This document shows, one piece after another, positions 43,121 through 54,539 of a DNA stretch of 64,000 nt (position 1 is its first letter; each line of letters begins with the position of its first letter). The stretch covers positions 1-64,000 of the forward strand of contig JAFEMH010005390.1 in the NCBI GenBank assembly GCA_022495995.1, written 5' to 3'. A program made the translations under genes and the position numbers. The DNA comes from Adenophora triphylla var. japonica (taxonomy: Eukaryota; Streptophyta; Magnoliopsida; Asterales; Campanulaceae). The notes below the pieces were generated by a model, which was not told the DNA's origin, made no database searches, and saw nothing but the letters and a program-made list of their open reading frames with translations.

Positions 43121-43689
43121 AAGATTTGTGAATATTTGTTCGCGCTTGCTTGGAGAGTTTTGTTTCCTAATTAAAATTCTCGTTACAGATCACCAAAACA
43201 GAAGCCTATTAATACTCTGTGTATCATAAATATAGGGTCGATAATACTAGGCAAATTCAAGTTCCTCCATGCTAAAAGAACACAATACAGCAAGATAAGT
43301 GTGTGGCTACAGTAAAGACACAATATAGAGAAAACTTAATTAGCCTGCAAGAAGATTTACTCTCATATGATCACCAAAACAGAAGCCTAACAATCATGAT
43401 CTTCAAACCGGAAAAAAAAAACCAAACAAAGTGATAATCAATGAGTAGCTACACACCAAGAGTGAGCAAATATTCACATACCTTCAATGGTCACCGGCGG
43501 CAGGTCTTCAGGCGACGCTAATAGTTTTCAGATCTGCAACCGTCTTCACCGGAGCTGGGTTCTTCACCGGTTTCGCCGTTGGTTATCCCTCGCCATCGAT
43601 TGAGAATCAAACCCTCGGTAAGGTAAGGTTTTGGGAATTTTTGCGGGAACAATAGATAGAATAGAGAGGGAATTTTGGGAAAATTCATT

Positions 43690-44060
43690 TTACGCGGTAT
43701 TTATTAATATATACGGCGGTTTACGTATACGCCGCCGTATATAAGTCTCTATTTACGGCGGCTCATATACGGCGGTACTTGTCAACTGCCGTATATATAA
43801 CTACGATATAAGGCCGGTATATGTCAATATTATACGATGTACGTATATAAGTATATACGGCACCTCTTGACCGCCGTATATACTCTTAATATTTACGGCG
43901 GATATAGCATACCGCCGTATATACTCTTTATTTATACGGCGGACATAGCATACCGCCGTATATAACTATTATATACGGCGGCTCCGTGTTGACCGCCGTA
44001 TATAAGTAATATATACGGCGGTCGCGTGTTGCCCGCCCTAAATAACTGCCTTAAATAACC
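43690..44060. repeat. Right subterminal repeat array of the CACTA element
   Basis: About fifteen TATACGGCGG / CCGCCGTATA motifs, often as back-to-back palindromes, mirroring the left end. Confidence 0.9.
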
Positions 44061-44078
44061 AACTTTCTTGCAGTGGCA

Positions 44079-44139
44079 GGAGCGAACAAAGTTAAAAGTT
44101 CAAGTCTTACCAGGTTGTGGGAGAGATGAGCTATTGAAG
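44079..44139 (+). CDS. SEC14 gene exon 9, part after the CACTA element
   Basis: Taking one GCA copy as the duplication, the frame resumes exactly: the Gln codon is completed and the exon reads ERTKLKVQVLPGCGRDELLK before GTGAGG. Both parts total 81 nt, a whole number of codons. Confidence 0.87.
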
Positions 44140-44189
44140 GTGAGGCAATTTTCTTGTTACCCTTTTGAAAAAAACATTCTCTTGTTGTC

Positions 44190-45119
44190 AGCCAAACAAA
44201 ATGCATTTTGGTGCCCCAAACTTTCATCATAATCCCACTTAGGGTCCCGAACTATAATACGTCCCACTTGGAGTCGTGAACTAATAATACATCCCAAATA
44301 AGGTCCTAGATTTAACAAACCGTTCAAAATTTAACGGAATTCAACATGTGTTCCTCACATGTCCAAAATTAAAGGGTACAAATGTCTATTAATGACGCTT
44401 AAAACTTACTCATCTCATATAAACTACTCCATTCCCACGTGATTTACCATCCATACCAACAATTATAAGCTTGGGTCCGAAAAAGGAATTGATGAGACGG
44501 AAGAAAAGGCGACATTTGTTTCAAGCATCCGACTCCCCAAGTAAAACCATCCCCAATGAATCCCTCCAGACATTAGCACCTCATCTCTTGGCACCTCATC
44601 CCTGATGCTCGTCGTTGTTGCTGTTGTGAGAATACGAGCATTGGGATCACAGGCTCCTCTGCTTGAATTACTAGGAACAGCCTATTCCAATTTAACCCCA
44701 CGGTTGGGGGAAGCATTAATAATGTTGGTACCACTGGAAACAACCCAACTGGAGAATTGCCTGCAACCAAACTGGGAAAAGACAGAGAATGGATCTTCGG
44801 ACGCCAAATGTTGGTTTCCAATAGTGAGTACCAGCAACCATGACTGCTGCTGCATATTTTTGTGATCTTATTACAATTTTGTGGGGATGGGGTAGGGCAC
44901 CTAAATAAGTTTTACGGTGAATAAAAAGGCATTTGTACCCTCAATTTTAGACATATTAGAGACACTTGCCAAGTGTTGTTAAATTTTAAGCAACTCGTTA
45001 AGTGTGGAACCTTATCTGGGACAAAGTAATAGTTCGGGACCCTAAGTGAGATGTATTATAGTTCAGGACCCTAAGTGAGATTATGATGAAAGTTTAAGGC
45101 ACCAAAATGCATTTTGGCC
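44190..45119. mobile_element. Mutator-type foldback MITE in intron 9
   Basis: Terminal inverted repeats of roughly 100 bp (44190-44310 against 45010-45119, both ending in AAAATGCATTTTGG) and a perfect 9-bp TSD CTTGTTGTC at 44181-44189 and 45120-45128. The 930 bp carry no transposase. Long TIRs plus a 9-bp TSD indicate Mutator-like elements. Confidence 0.85.
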
Positions 45120-45389
45120 CTTGTTGTCGATCCCTTTCAAAAAATTGCATGTTTGGCCAAACTCCACCTCCTCAAGTGAGAATTGGAGGGAGTATATTAT
45201 TCTGTACGGCACATTATAAAATTGTAATTATCATATCTTCACAAAGAAACAAAAGACTTGATTATTTTTTTTGTTATTTGAGGCTTCATTTTTATAAAGC
45301 AACCATTTCTTTTGGGACATAGTAGAAAATAGAAAGTGCTACTCTTTCTTTTTTGCGCTAGAGGGAGTACTAATCTGCATAATTATGTA

Positions 45390-45456
45390 CTCCTTCTGTC
45401 CCTAAAAGAATGTTGAAAAAGTTTTCAAATCGACATTCATTTAGGGACAGAGAGAG
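45390..45456. mobile_element. Short Stowaway-like MITE in intron 9
   Basis: 67 bp, CTCCTTCTGTCCCTAAA... with inverted end TTTAGGGACAGAGAGAG, TA on both sides. Nearly a perfect hairpin. Confidence 0.6.
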
Positions 45457-45510
45457 TATCTTATTCGAAATTATGAAAACTAATTGCGTTTGGTTGCTTA
45501 TTTTCTGTAG

Positions 45511-45705
45511 ATAATGGATTACTCATCCCTCCCTCATTTCTGCCAAAAAGAAGGTTCCATTGAGCCAATCAAGCAAGGATCAGTTCACGTACAAGTGCCT
45601 GAGGCAGACTCAGGGAAGACGGAGATAGCCAAAACCTGGAATCCGAGTTGCAGAAGTTCCGGAATCAAGGCTCTAACCCTGACTCATTTCGTGATCTTTA
45701 GATAA
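45511..45705 (+). CDS. SEC14 gene exon 10 and stop
   Basis: Starts after TTCTGTAG and reads IMDYSSLPHFCQKEGSIEP, then KQGSVHVQVPEADSG. From about 45630 the in-frame reading (TWNPSCRSSG) looks less natural than the +1 frame, which gives a charged helix (LESELQKFRNQGSNPDSF) and its own stop at 45699-45701, so a small indel is likely. From memory, relatives have a longer linker after the His-Phe-Cys motif; it is missing here. Confidence 0.75.
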   Translation: MMDYSSLPHFCQKEGSIEPIKQGSVHVQVPEADSGKTEIAKTWNPSCRSSGIKALTLTHFVIFR

Positions 45706-45757
45706 GCGAATGATTTTAGAAAGTTTTGACTTTTTGTTACTTCGCCTTCTAACCAAC

Positions 45758-46010
45758 TAGCAGTACTCCCGTGCCGGCAAAATCATGTTATTGTATTTAA
45801 CAATTAAAATTTAATATATAAAAGATTATTTTTCTTCACTTGTTTTCCTAACAACATTTTCGATTTTTTCTCTCAAATAATTCAATTTAAAAAATTTAAA
45901 TCCCAAAATAACCCACATTATTTGAAGCTATTTGCCAAAATAACCAACTTTTTGAAACTCGCTAAACGGTGTATCAAATTTAAATTTGCTCAATATTATT
46001 TAAATTTATG
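45758..46010 (-). mobile_element. Possible Helitron 3' end just after the SEC14 stop
   Basis: On the minus strand a short hairpin TGCCGGCA, then CACGGGAGTACTGCTAG before a T, resembles the other Helitron ends in the window. The 5' limit is not visible. The hairpin is weak, so this is tentative. Confidence 0.35.
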
Positions 46011-46039
46011 CTATTAGAAAATAAATTGAACTCAGCGAT

Positions 46040-46182
46040 AGGGCTGTTACACGAAACGAGTCTACTCGAGCTCGGCTCGGGCTTGGCTCGAAAAAAGCTC
46101 GAGTTCGAGTGGGCTCGAGTTGAACTCGAGCTTGAGCTCGAATCGATTTTTAAGCTCGTCATTTTTTCAAGCTCGGCTCGTG
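46040..46182. repeat. CTCGAG/GAGCTCG-rich repeat
   Basis: Dense overlapping CTCGAGCTCGG, GCTCGAG and AGCTCG motifs. It looks like the end of a plant dispersed repeat, cut at right by the fragment of element C. Non-coding. Confidence 0.45.
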
Positions 46183-46232
46183 TTCAATGAACAGGTATTG
46201 TACAAGGACAGAAAATTATTCGTAGTCGAGAT

Positions 46233-48043
46233 GTGGTATTCAATGAACAGGTATTGTACAAGGACAGAAAGGGGGCATCTGATGACACTAGTTCGGAACC
46301 GAAAATTGTAGAGGTGGATATTCCAAACTCGGGTGGGAGCAGAACGGTTCATGATGACCATGGTCAGGAGGTCACTGAAGATGAACCACGTACTCCGGAA
46401 TCGGATATTCCGCTGCGTAGATCCAGCAGATTGCGTGGATCGCCTGACAGGTATACTCCTTCCAATTATTATTTGTTGTTGACAGATAATGGGGAACCGG
46501 AATGCTATGCGGAGGCTGTTCGTAGTGCACTTTATAATAAGTGGAAAGCTGCGATGGATGATGAGATGGACTCATTGAAGGCCAACAAAACTTGGGAGTT
46601 GACTGAACTACCTAAGGGGAAGAAGGCACTGTATAACAAGTGGGTTTACAGGATCAAGGAGGAAGCCGACGGCAGTAAGCGTTACAAGGCAAGATTGGTT
46701 GTAAAAGGGTTTTAGTAAAAGTATGGTATTGACTACACCGAGGTATTCACTCCTGTTGTGAAGATGACCACTATCAGAATGGTTCTGGGGATTGTAGTGG
46801 CGGATAACTTGTTGCTGGAACAGATGGATGTGAAGACGGCCTTTCTTCATGGGGATTTGGAGGAAGAAATTTACATGGTACAGCCAGAGGGTTACTTGTC
46901 TAAGGGTAGCGAGGAGCTAGTTTGCAGATTGACTAAGAGCTTGTATGGCCTTAAACAAGCTCCTGGCGATGGTACGTAAAGTTTGATGGATTCATGCATG
47001 ACATTGATTTTATCAGATGTGAGGCGGATCATTGTTGCTACTTCAAGAACACGGACAATGGGTACATAATCTTGCTATTATATGTGGATGACATGCTAAT
47101 AGCGGGCTCTAGCAGTAGAGAGGTAAACAGATTGAAGGCTCAATTGTCAGAACGGTTCGAGATGAAGGATTTGGGAGAGGCCAGAAAAATCTTGGGCATG
47201 CGGATTGATCGGGATAGGGAGTCGGGTAAGTTGGTTCTTTCACAAGCAGAATATGTTGAGAAAGTCTTGGCAAGATTTTGTATGGAAGAGGCGAAGCCAA
47301 TAGGGACACCATTGGGTTTACACTTCAAGCTATCCGAGAAAGACTCGCCTATGGGCAAGGAGGAGCGTGACAAGATGGAGAGAACTCCATATGCTTCAGC
47401 AGTGGGGAGTCTCATGTATGCAATGGTGTGTGCAAGGCCGGACATTGCACATGCGGTGGGAGTAGTCAGCCGGTTTATGGGCAATCCAGGAAAGCAACAT
47501 TAGGAAGCGGTTAAATGGATCCTGCGTTACTTGAAGGGTACTGCTGGTAAGGCTCTATGCTTCTCAAGCAAGGAGGTTGTGTTAGCGGGTTATGTTGATG
47601 CGGACTTGGCATCAAGTGATCTAGACAAGAGGAGAAGTACTACGGGTTATGTGTTCACATTGTGTGGTACGGCAATCTCCTGGGCTTCTAAATTGCAGAA
47701 GATCGTGGCTCGATCATTGCGAAGCGAGAATATGTGGCGATGACAAGCAAGTAAAGAGATGGTATGGCTGCAGAACTTCTTGGGTGAACTTGGGAAGACG
47801 CGAAGTGGTAACGTTCTCTACAGTGACAGTCAGAGTGCAATTCACTTGGCTAGGAATCCGGCATTTCATTCTAGGACGAAGCATATTGAACTGAGATTTC
47901 ACTACATCAGGCATCTCTTGGAAGAAAAGATCATAAGGCTGGAGAAGATATTGAGATCGGAGAACCCGGCTGACATGTTGACAAAGGTTGTAAACCTTGA
48001 GAAATTGAAGCTGTGCAAAGCTTCAATTGGGCTTGGAGAATAG
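46233..48043 (+). pseudogene. Element C RT and RNase H
   Basis: ORF pieces 46233-46715, 46758-46979, 46994-47503, 47531-47743 and 47759-48043. Motifs: PLRRSSRLRGSPDRYTPSNY, KARLVVKGF (then stop), [30 protein letters not shown] (frame slip), [32 protein letters not shown], and in RNase H SDSQSAIHLARNP, SRTKHIELRFHYIR and ENPADMLTKV. Fewer lesions than in element B, but five frame breaks. Confidence 0.88.
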
Positions 48044-48153
48044 GAGAGGAGAATGGCACTACCATGATCGAGGTGAGCACTAGGAGGACACCAAAGATGA
48101 GTTGAAGGACGGATACGGGGCTTATATATGTGGTTGATCTCTAGGTGGGAGAT

Positions 48154-48692
48154 TGTTGGGATAGAGGACCAACCGGGTTAGACTTCGGAGCAAAAGGGAA
48201 GAATTTCGTCAGGGGTTTCTGGAGTCAAGGGCGGCCGCGCAGGTGATGGTGCGCGACCGCGCACTTGGACAGGAACAATTGCCTCGGAGGCAATCTTTCG
48301 AGGGCGACCGCGCTGGGGCATGAGGGCGACCGCGCTGCTTGTTGTTGCAAAGGCTTTGAGTTCTCTGGAGGTTAGCGCGACCGCGCTGGGCCCGCTTCAG
48401 CAGTCCGGTTTTCACGCCTGTTTTTCTAGTTTCCTTGTCCATCTAGGGTTTGGTTTGTTTCCCTAAGTCATATATAAGTAAAGTTCCGCCCCAAAACTCA
48501 TTGTAACAATATAACACATATTATAGTGCAAGATCCTGGCTTGGTAGTGCCCCCAGACGTAGCCAAACATATTGGTGAACTGGGTTAACAATTTCTTGTG
48601 TTCTTCTTTGTGATTTATTTCTTGTGCTTTGTTTTGTGTGCTCTAATCGTTCTTGTAGGTTTGCTTGGTAGTAGAGGGCAATATTCACAACA
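48154..48692 (+). repeat. 3' LTR of element C (539 bp)
   Basis: TGTTGGG...ACAACA, homologous to the element B LTRs. Five GCG(G/A)CCGCG motifs with core centres at about 48234, 48256, 48307, 48329 and 48380: pairs 22 bp apart, repeated every 73 bp. Confidence 0.9.
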
Positions 48693-49810
48693 AGGAGCAG
48701 GCCACAACCAACCGATCCAAAAGCCACAACCGATTCAAACCAACTTTTAGTACAAATTTCGTCTCACTTTAAATTATTTTAAATTACAAAATAATAATTA
48801 TTAATAAATAGAAATATTGTTTTTTCCATCTCAAATAAATACTTTAAAAAATATAATTCTATAAAAAAATATATTATTCATTTCAAAAATAAATATAATT
48901 TTCGATTCAAAATGAATAACCAAAAAATAATACTACATTTTTTATCCAAAAAAATGAGCATTACTTCATTCGTCGAATATTTTAAAAATTAATACTACTT
49001 CATTGGCCTCTAAAATTAATGTTTGTAATGTTAGTGCATTCGTCTCAAAATATGACATTAAAATGACATTAATTTTTTAGACGAATAAAGTAGTATTCTT
49101 TTTTTAAATGTTCAATGAGACGAAGGAAGCCATATTCATTTTTTTTTATATAGAAAAAATTCTAATATTTAAGAAAAAAAATTTCTTCAATTCAAAAATG
49201 AATATTACTTTCGTCTCAAAATTAATACTATTTTCTATATAAAAAAAAATGTTTCCTTTGTCTCAATGAACATTTTAAAAAAGAATATTACTTTACTTGT
49301 CTCAAAAAATAAAATTCATTTTCTGAGACGAAGACACTAATATTATAAACATTAATTTTTACAAAAGAATACTACATCGTCTAAAAAATAAATTACTATC
49401 TTCGCTCCAATGAATATTTATAAAATATTACTTTATTTGTTTAAAAAATTAATGTCATATATTGAAACGATGTCACTAACATTACAAACATTAATTTTTG
49501 AGGCAAATGAAGCAGTATTATTTTTTTAAATATTCATTGGGATGAAGAAAGTAATGTTCATTTTTTTTTGACAAAAAATGTAGTATTATTTTTTAATTAT
49601 TCATTTTGAGTCGAAAGTAATATTTATTTTTGAAATGAAGATTATAATTTTGTATAGAAGTATATTTTTAAAGTATTTATTTGAGATGGAAAAAATAATA
49701 TTTCTATTTAATTTTCTTTATTAATAATTATTATTTTGTAATTTAAAATGGAACGGAGTTTGTACTTTGCTTTGGTTTGGATCGGTCGGTCAACCATTGA
49801 CCTTATTATT
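48693..49810. repeat. AT-rich foldback repeat 1
   Basis: Left part runs from CAACCGATCC and GTACAAATTTCGTCTCACTT to a centre near 49300; the right part mirrors it (AACGGAGTTTGTAC, GGATCGGT). The inside is an alternation of AATATTACTT and its complement. It could fold into a ~500-bp hairpin. Non-coding. Confidence 0.6.
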
Positions 49811-49849
49811 TATTGACTAATCAATTTTCCCTCTAGCCTTAACCGATTC

Positions 49850-51300
49850 AAACAAATCAAATCAATTTTCCCTCTAGCCTTAATCGATCCAAACAAACCA
49901 AACCGATCCAAACAAACCAAAGTACAAACTCCGTCTCACTTTAAATTACAAAATAATAATTATTAATAAAGAAAACTAAATAAAAATATTATTTTTTCCA
50001 TCTCAAATAAATAATTTAAAAAATATAATTCTATAAAAAATTATATTATTCATTTCAAAAATAAATATTACTTTCGACTCAAAATGTATAACAAAAAAAT
50101 AATACTACATTTTTTATCCAAATAAATGAGCATTACTTCATTTGTCCCAATGAATATTTTAAAAATTAATACCACTTCATTCGCCTCTAAAATTAATGTT
50201 TGTAATGTTAGTGCATTCGTCTCAAAATATGACATTATGATGACATTAATTTTTTAGGCGAATAAAGTAGTATTCCCTCCGTCCCGGCTGAAATGTCTCA
50301 AAATGGGTTCGGCTCGGAAATTAAGGAAAGTGATGTAGGAAAGAGAAAAAGTTTAAACGTTGTGAGTATGAAAAATTAAATAGGAGAGAGAATGAGTGGG
50401 AGAAATAGTTAGGAGAGAGAATGTTGTGAGTGTAAAAATAAAGTAGGAGAGAGAATGAGTGGGTGGAATAGTAATAAAACTTTCCTTTTTTTGGGTTGAG
50501 ACATTTTAAATGGGACGCCCAAAATGAAAAGTTGAGACATTTGGAGCGGGACGGAGGGAGTATTATTTTTTTAAATGTTCTTCGAGACGAAGGAAGTCAT
50601 ATTCATTTTTTTTGACATAGAAAAAAATTCTACTTTTTAAGAAAAAAAAATCATTCAATTCAAAAATGAATATTACTTTCGTCCCAAAATTAATACTATT
50701 TTCTATAACAAAAAAAAAAAATTGCTTCCTTTGTCTAAATGAACATTTTAACCAAGAATACTAATTTACTTATCTCAAAAATTAATATTCATTTTCTGAG
50801 ACGAAGATACTAATATTATAAACATTAATTTTTACAAAATAATACTATACATCGTCTAAAAAAATAAATTAATATCTTCGCCCCAATGAATATTTTATAA
50901 AATATTACTTCATTTGTTTAAAAAAATAATGTCATATATTGAAACGAAAGGCACTAACATTACAAACATTAATTTTTGAGGCAAATGAAGCAATATTATT
51001 TTTTTAAATATGCATTGGGATGAAGAACGTAATGTTCATTTTTTTTTGACAAAAAATATAGTATTACTTTTTGGTTATTCATTTTGAGTCGAAAGTAATA
51101 TTTATTTTTGAAATGAAGTTTATAATTTTTTATAGAAGTATATTTTTTAAAGTATTTATTTGAGATGAAAAAAAATAATATTTCTATTTAGTTTTCTTTA
51201 TTAATAATTATTATTTTGTAATTTAAAGTGAGACGGAGTTTGTACTTTTAGTTTAGTTTGATTTGGATCGGTTGTGACCTGATTTTTTTGAATCGGTCAA
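49850..51300. repeat. AT-rich foldback repeat 2
   Basis: Same family: GATCCAAACAAACCAAAGTA at 49905 and the inverted form near 51235-51270. It is interrupted by a Stowaway MITE at 50273-50560. Confidence 0.6.
50273..50560. mobile_element. Stowaway-type (Tc1/mariner) MITE
   Basis: Inverted ends TTCCCTCCGTCCCGG and GGGACGGAGGGAG flanked by TA. 288 bp; internal GAGAGAATG(A)GTGGG repeated. Confidence 0.8.
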
Positions 51301-52249
51301 CAAAAATGGCATGAACTTAACTTTGAATAGGTCAACAATTCCTATCGGTTAAAGTTAATTGTGGTTAAAGGTAACAAGGGCTACACCCGTGCCGTGCGTT
51401 AACGCACGGATAAAAAACTATTTCAAAGAAAGTTATAAATAATAGGAGAAGTTGCTCTTCATAGAGTACGTCATATATCTATTTTTTTTTATTTTTCCCC
51501 TTTTTTATAGCAAATCACTATCTTACAAATGTGAAATGACAAAATCGATCAAGTTTTCAATTTCAAAACTGGCTGTGAGCGGGAAACGAAAAATGAAAAG
51601 CTTTCTTAAAAAATTAAGGAGCTATGAAAAGTCTTAGTTAAGGAGTCATTTGGTGGTGATTAGGTTTCCTATGCGTGAATTCCTAGACGATGTGGGATTA
51701 ATATCCCATTTGGGTTTTAAATGCTAAGGCCTCTTAATGTGTACTATTCCATTTCCTAGACGATGTAGGATTAATATCTCATTTGGTTTTCAAATGCTAA
51801 GGCCTCTCAATAAATGAAAAGCTTTCTTGAGAAATTAAGGAGCTATGAAAAGTCTTAGTTAATTAAGGAGCCATTTGGTAGTGATTAGGCGCCCTAGGCG
51901 TGACCTAGGCGCGCCCAACACAAAGAAAGTTGGTGTTCACTAAGGAGCCAAAGGCCCCAAAATTTATACTACTCAATTTTCTAGTATTTCAATTCCTAGA
52001 CGATGTGGGATTAATATCACATTTAGTTTTCAAATGCTATGACCTCTCAATATATACTACTCAATTTCCTTATATTTCAATTCATAGACGATGTGGAATT
52101 AATATCCCATTTGATTTTCAAATGCTAAGGCCTCTCAATATATACTAAATGTAAAGCTTTCTTAAGAAATTAAGGAGCTATGAAAAGTCTTAGTTAAGGA
52201 GCCATTTAACGGTGATTAGGCGCCCTAGGCGTGACCCAGGTGCGCCCAA

Positions 52250-52402
52250 CACCAAGAAAGCTGGTGTTCACTAAGGAGCCAAAGGACTCCAAAATTTATA
52301 CATCAAGAAAGCTGGTGTTCACTAAGGAGCCAAAGGACTCCAAAATTTATACATCAAGAAAGCTGGTGTTCACTAAGGAGCCAAAGACCCCAAAATTTAT
52401 AC
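52250..52402. repeat. 51-bp tandem repeat, three copies
   Basis: Unit starting near AAGAAAGCTGGTGTTCACTA at 52254, 52305 and 52356; the third copy loses a few bases. A further diverged copy is at about 51922. Confidence 0.85.
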
Positions 52403-52669
52403 TACTCCATTTCCTAGCATTTCAATTCCTAGACGATGTGAGATTAATATCCCAATTGGTTTTCAAATGCTAAGGTCTCTCAATATATACTACTCAATTT
52501 TCTAGCATTTCAATTCCTATACGATGTGGGATTAATATCCCTCAGATTTTTCAAATTTTATTTTGGGTTATTAAAGGGGATGTGTTTAGTAAATGAGTAA
52601 TGAACCTAGCCTTTATTTAGTCTCGATTCTAGTTTGAGCGGGAAAATGAGGGGTGCGCTGAAGTACTTT

Positions 52670-52820
52670 GCACTTCAGCATTTATATAGTTATAGATTGT
52701 GGTTAAATGTATATACAGAGACACCCACAAATCTCTCGATCAAGCACTTCAGCCTTTATATAGTTATAGATTGTGGTTAAAGGTATATACAGAGACACCC
52801 ACAAATCTCTCGGTCAACAT
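52670..52820. repeat. 75-bp tandem repeat, two copies
   Basis: CACTTCAGC(A/C)TTTATATAG followed by a shared AGACACCCACAAATCTCTCG, repeated at a 75-bp step. Confidence 0.75.
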
Positions 52821-52989
52821 TGTTTTAAAAAATCCAATCGGTCAACAACACAAGGATTAGTGAATAGTGAGTGTCTCTCAGATTTTAGGTCCTAATCCCT
52901 ATCGGTTAACACACTCACGTCGGTGTTGCTAAAAAAAAAAATCTATCGGTCAACACATCCACAAATCTCGGTTGACACTCAAATCGGTC

Positions 52990-53660
52990 AACACTAATAA
53001 AGTAGTATTTAAATGTTCATTGAGACGAAGGAAAGCCATATTCATTTTTTTTACATAAAAAAATTCCTTCAATTCAAAAATAAATATTACTTTCGTCCCA
53101 AAATTAATACTATTTTCTATGTCAAAAAAAAATTACTTCCTTTGTCTCAATGAACATTTTTAAAAAGAATACTACTTTACTTCTCTTAAAAATTAATATT
53201 CATTTTCTGAGAAGAAGACACTAATATTATAAACATTAATTTTTACAAAAGAATACTATACATCGTCTAAAAAAATAAATTAATATCTTCGTCCCAATGA
53301 ATATTTTATAAAATATTACTTCATTTGTTTAAAAAAATAATGTCATATATTGAAACGAAGACACTAACATTACAAACATTAATTTTTGAGGCAAATGAAG
53401 CAGTATTATTTTTTTAAATATTCATTGGGATGAAGAAAGTAATGTTCATTTTTTTGGACAAAAAATGTAGTATTATTTTTTGGTTATTCATTTTGAGTCG
53501 AAAGTAATATTTATTTTTGAAATGAAGATTATAACTTTTTATAGAAGTATAATTTTTAAAGTATTTATTTGAGATGGAAAAAATAATATTTATATTTAAT
53601 TTTCTTTATTAATAATTATTATTTTGTAATTTAAAGTGAGACGGAGTTTGTACCTTTGGT
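52990..53660. repeat. Half of an AT-rich foldback repeat inside the Helitron
   Basis: Matches the right half of foldback repeats 1 and 2, ending AGACGGAGTTTGTAC. The left half is missing. Confidence 0.55.
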
Positions 53661-54539
53661 TTGTTTGGATCGGTTGTGGGTTGTGGCCTTGGTTTGTTTG
53701 GATCGGTTGTGGGTTGTGGATGACCGATTGTTTATTTGTTTTTTTTTTTGGTTGACCGATTATGGCCTTGGTTTGTGACCGATTGTTTGTTTGTTTTATT
53801 TTTGGCCGACCGATTGTGGCCTTGGTTCGTTTGGATCGGTTGTGGGTTATGACCTGGTTTGGATCGGTCATCCACTTATTATTGACCAATCACCATGTCA
53901 ATGATTTACCGATCCTTGTTACAACCGATCCTTGTGACCGGTTAAACTCACAATAATAAAAAAAAAGGAAATCCGCCTGCATACACGCGTCTCTATCGGC
54001 GCGTTTATTGCACGCGACATATTCCTCCCAATCATGACCTGCCACGTGTACTTTGCATATCATATCTTCAATTATGCCATGGAAGGAAATGACTAAATTG
54101 CCCCTGAAATTTTGGCAAAATTTTTGGTGCTCTTACTGTTCCTTGGATGACATGCTTTAATATATAGATGCCGATGCAATATAACTATATGTAATAGTAA
54201 CCCTAGCTCTTGGGATTCATTCCCCTAGAATATATGGCTTGAAAAACAACAAGATAGAATTTATATTCCATCTATCTTTATTGAAAGTCTGCCTAAATTA
54301 GGTTGTACATAAAGATGCTTAGTGCATTTACTGAAATACAAGGAATAATCTCTATTCAATACTTCCTCCACTGGCTGCTACTGTAAGTTTTTCTTGCCTG
54401 AATTAGTAGTTTCTGTCAATTTCTGACCCCTAAACTTCATGATTGTAGGTATTCATCCATTTTTTCAAAGTCAACAAAAATAGGCCTCTCGAACCTTTTC
54501 AGTTGTCTTCATGGATAGAAGAACATTCTCCGTCTGTTA

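Larger units (their letters stand above)
40342..44075. mobile_element. CACTA (En/Spm-type) transposon in exon 9 of the SEC14 gene
   Basis: Terminal inverted repeats CACTACAAGAAA (40342) and TTTCTTGCAGTG (44064-44075), 3-bp TSD GCA (40339-40341, 44076-44078), and long subterminal arrays of TATACGGCGG-type motifs: all hallmarks of CACTA elements. Only a fragment of transposase-like coding sequence remains (minus strand, ~42855-43120), so it is non-autonomous. Removing it with one TSD copy restores the SEC14 frame. Confidence 0.93.
18520..45705 (+). pseudogene. SEC14/CRAL-TRIO lipid-transfer protein gene, ten exons, exon 9 split by a transposon
   Basis: Joining ten GT-AG exons, and treating the CACTA insertion as absent, gives an 891-nt frame of 296 codons plus stop. 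The product is a cytosolic SEC14-like protein: a CRAL-TRIO N-terminal helix region (LERFLKAREGNVTKAHKML), then the lipid-binding CRAL-TRIO domain (GYTREGVPVFAIG, VLDMSGLKLSALNQ, YYIVNAPYIFTACWKVVKPL). Such proteins bind and exchange phosphatidylinositol-type lipids. The gene spans 27 kb because introns 2, 6 and 9 are filled with transposons. Exon phases all agree. The CACTA in exon 9 and a shortened last exon suggest a pseudogene or an allele that depends on splicing or excision. Confidence 0.88.
46183..48692 (+). mobile_element. Element C: 5'-truncated relative of element B
   Basis: Starts abruptly at the integrase C-terminus and runs through RT, RNase H, a polypurine tract (AGGTGGGAGAT at 48143-48153) to a 3' LTR. 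The left edge shows a 32-bp segment (46183-46214) repeated 56 bp later, a local duplication at the breakpoint. No 5' LTR or TSD can be tested. Confidence 0.88.
51375..54168 (-). mobile_element. Helitron (2794 bp)
   Basis: On the minus strand the 5' end is TCTATATATTAAAGCATG after a host A (complement of 54169). The 3' end is the palindrome CCGTGCGTTAACGCACGG, then CACGGGTGTAGCCCTTG before T: CTTG replaces the usual CTAG. The 3' third is the inverted counterpart of 10021-10933. It contains a half foldback repeat and short tandem repeats. No coding capacity. Confidence 0.6.

Noticed and set aside
45185..45375. A further Stowaway-like element between two GAGGGAGTA sites
   Set aside because: The two ends are in direct, not inverted, orientation, so no TIR pair can be shown.
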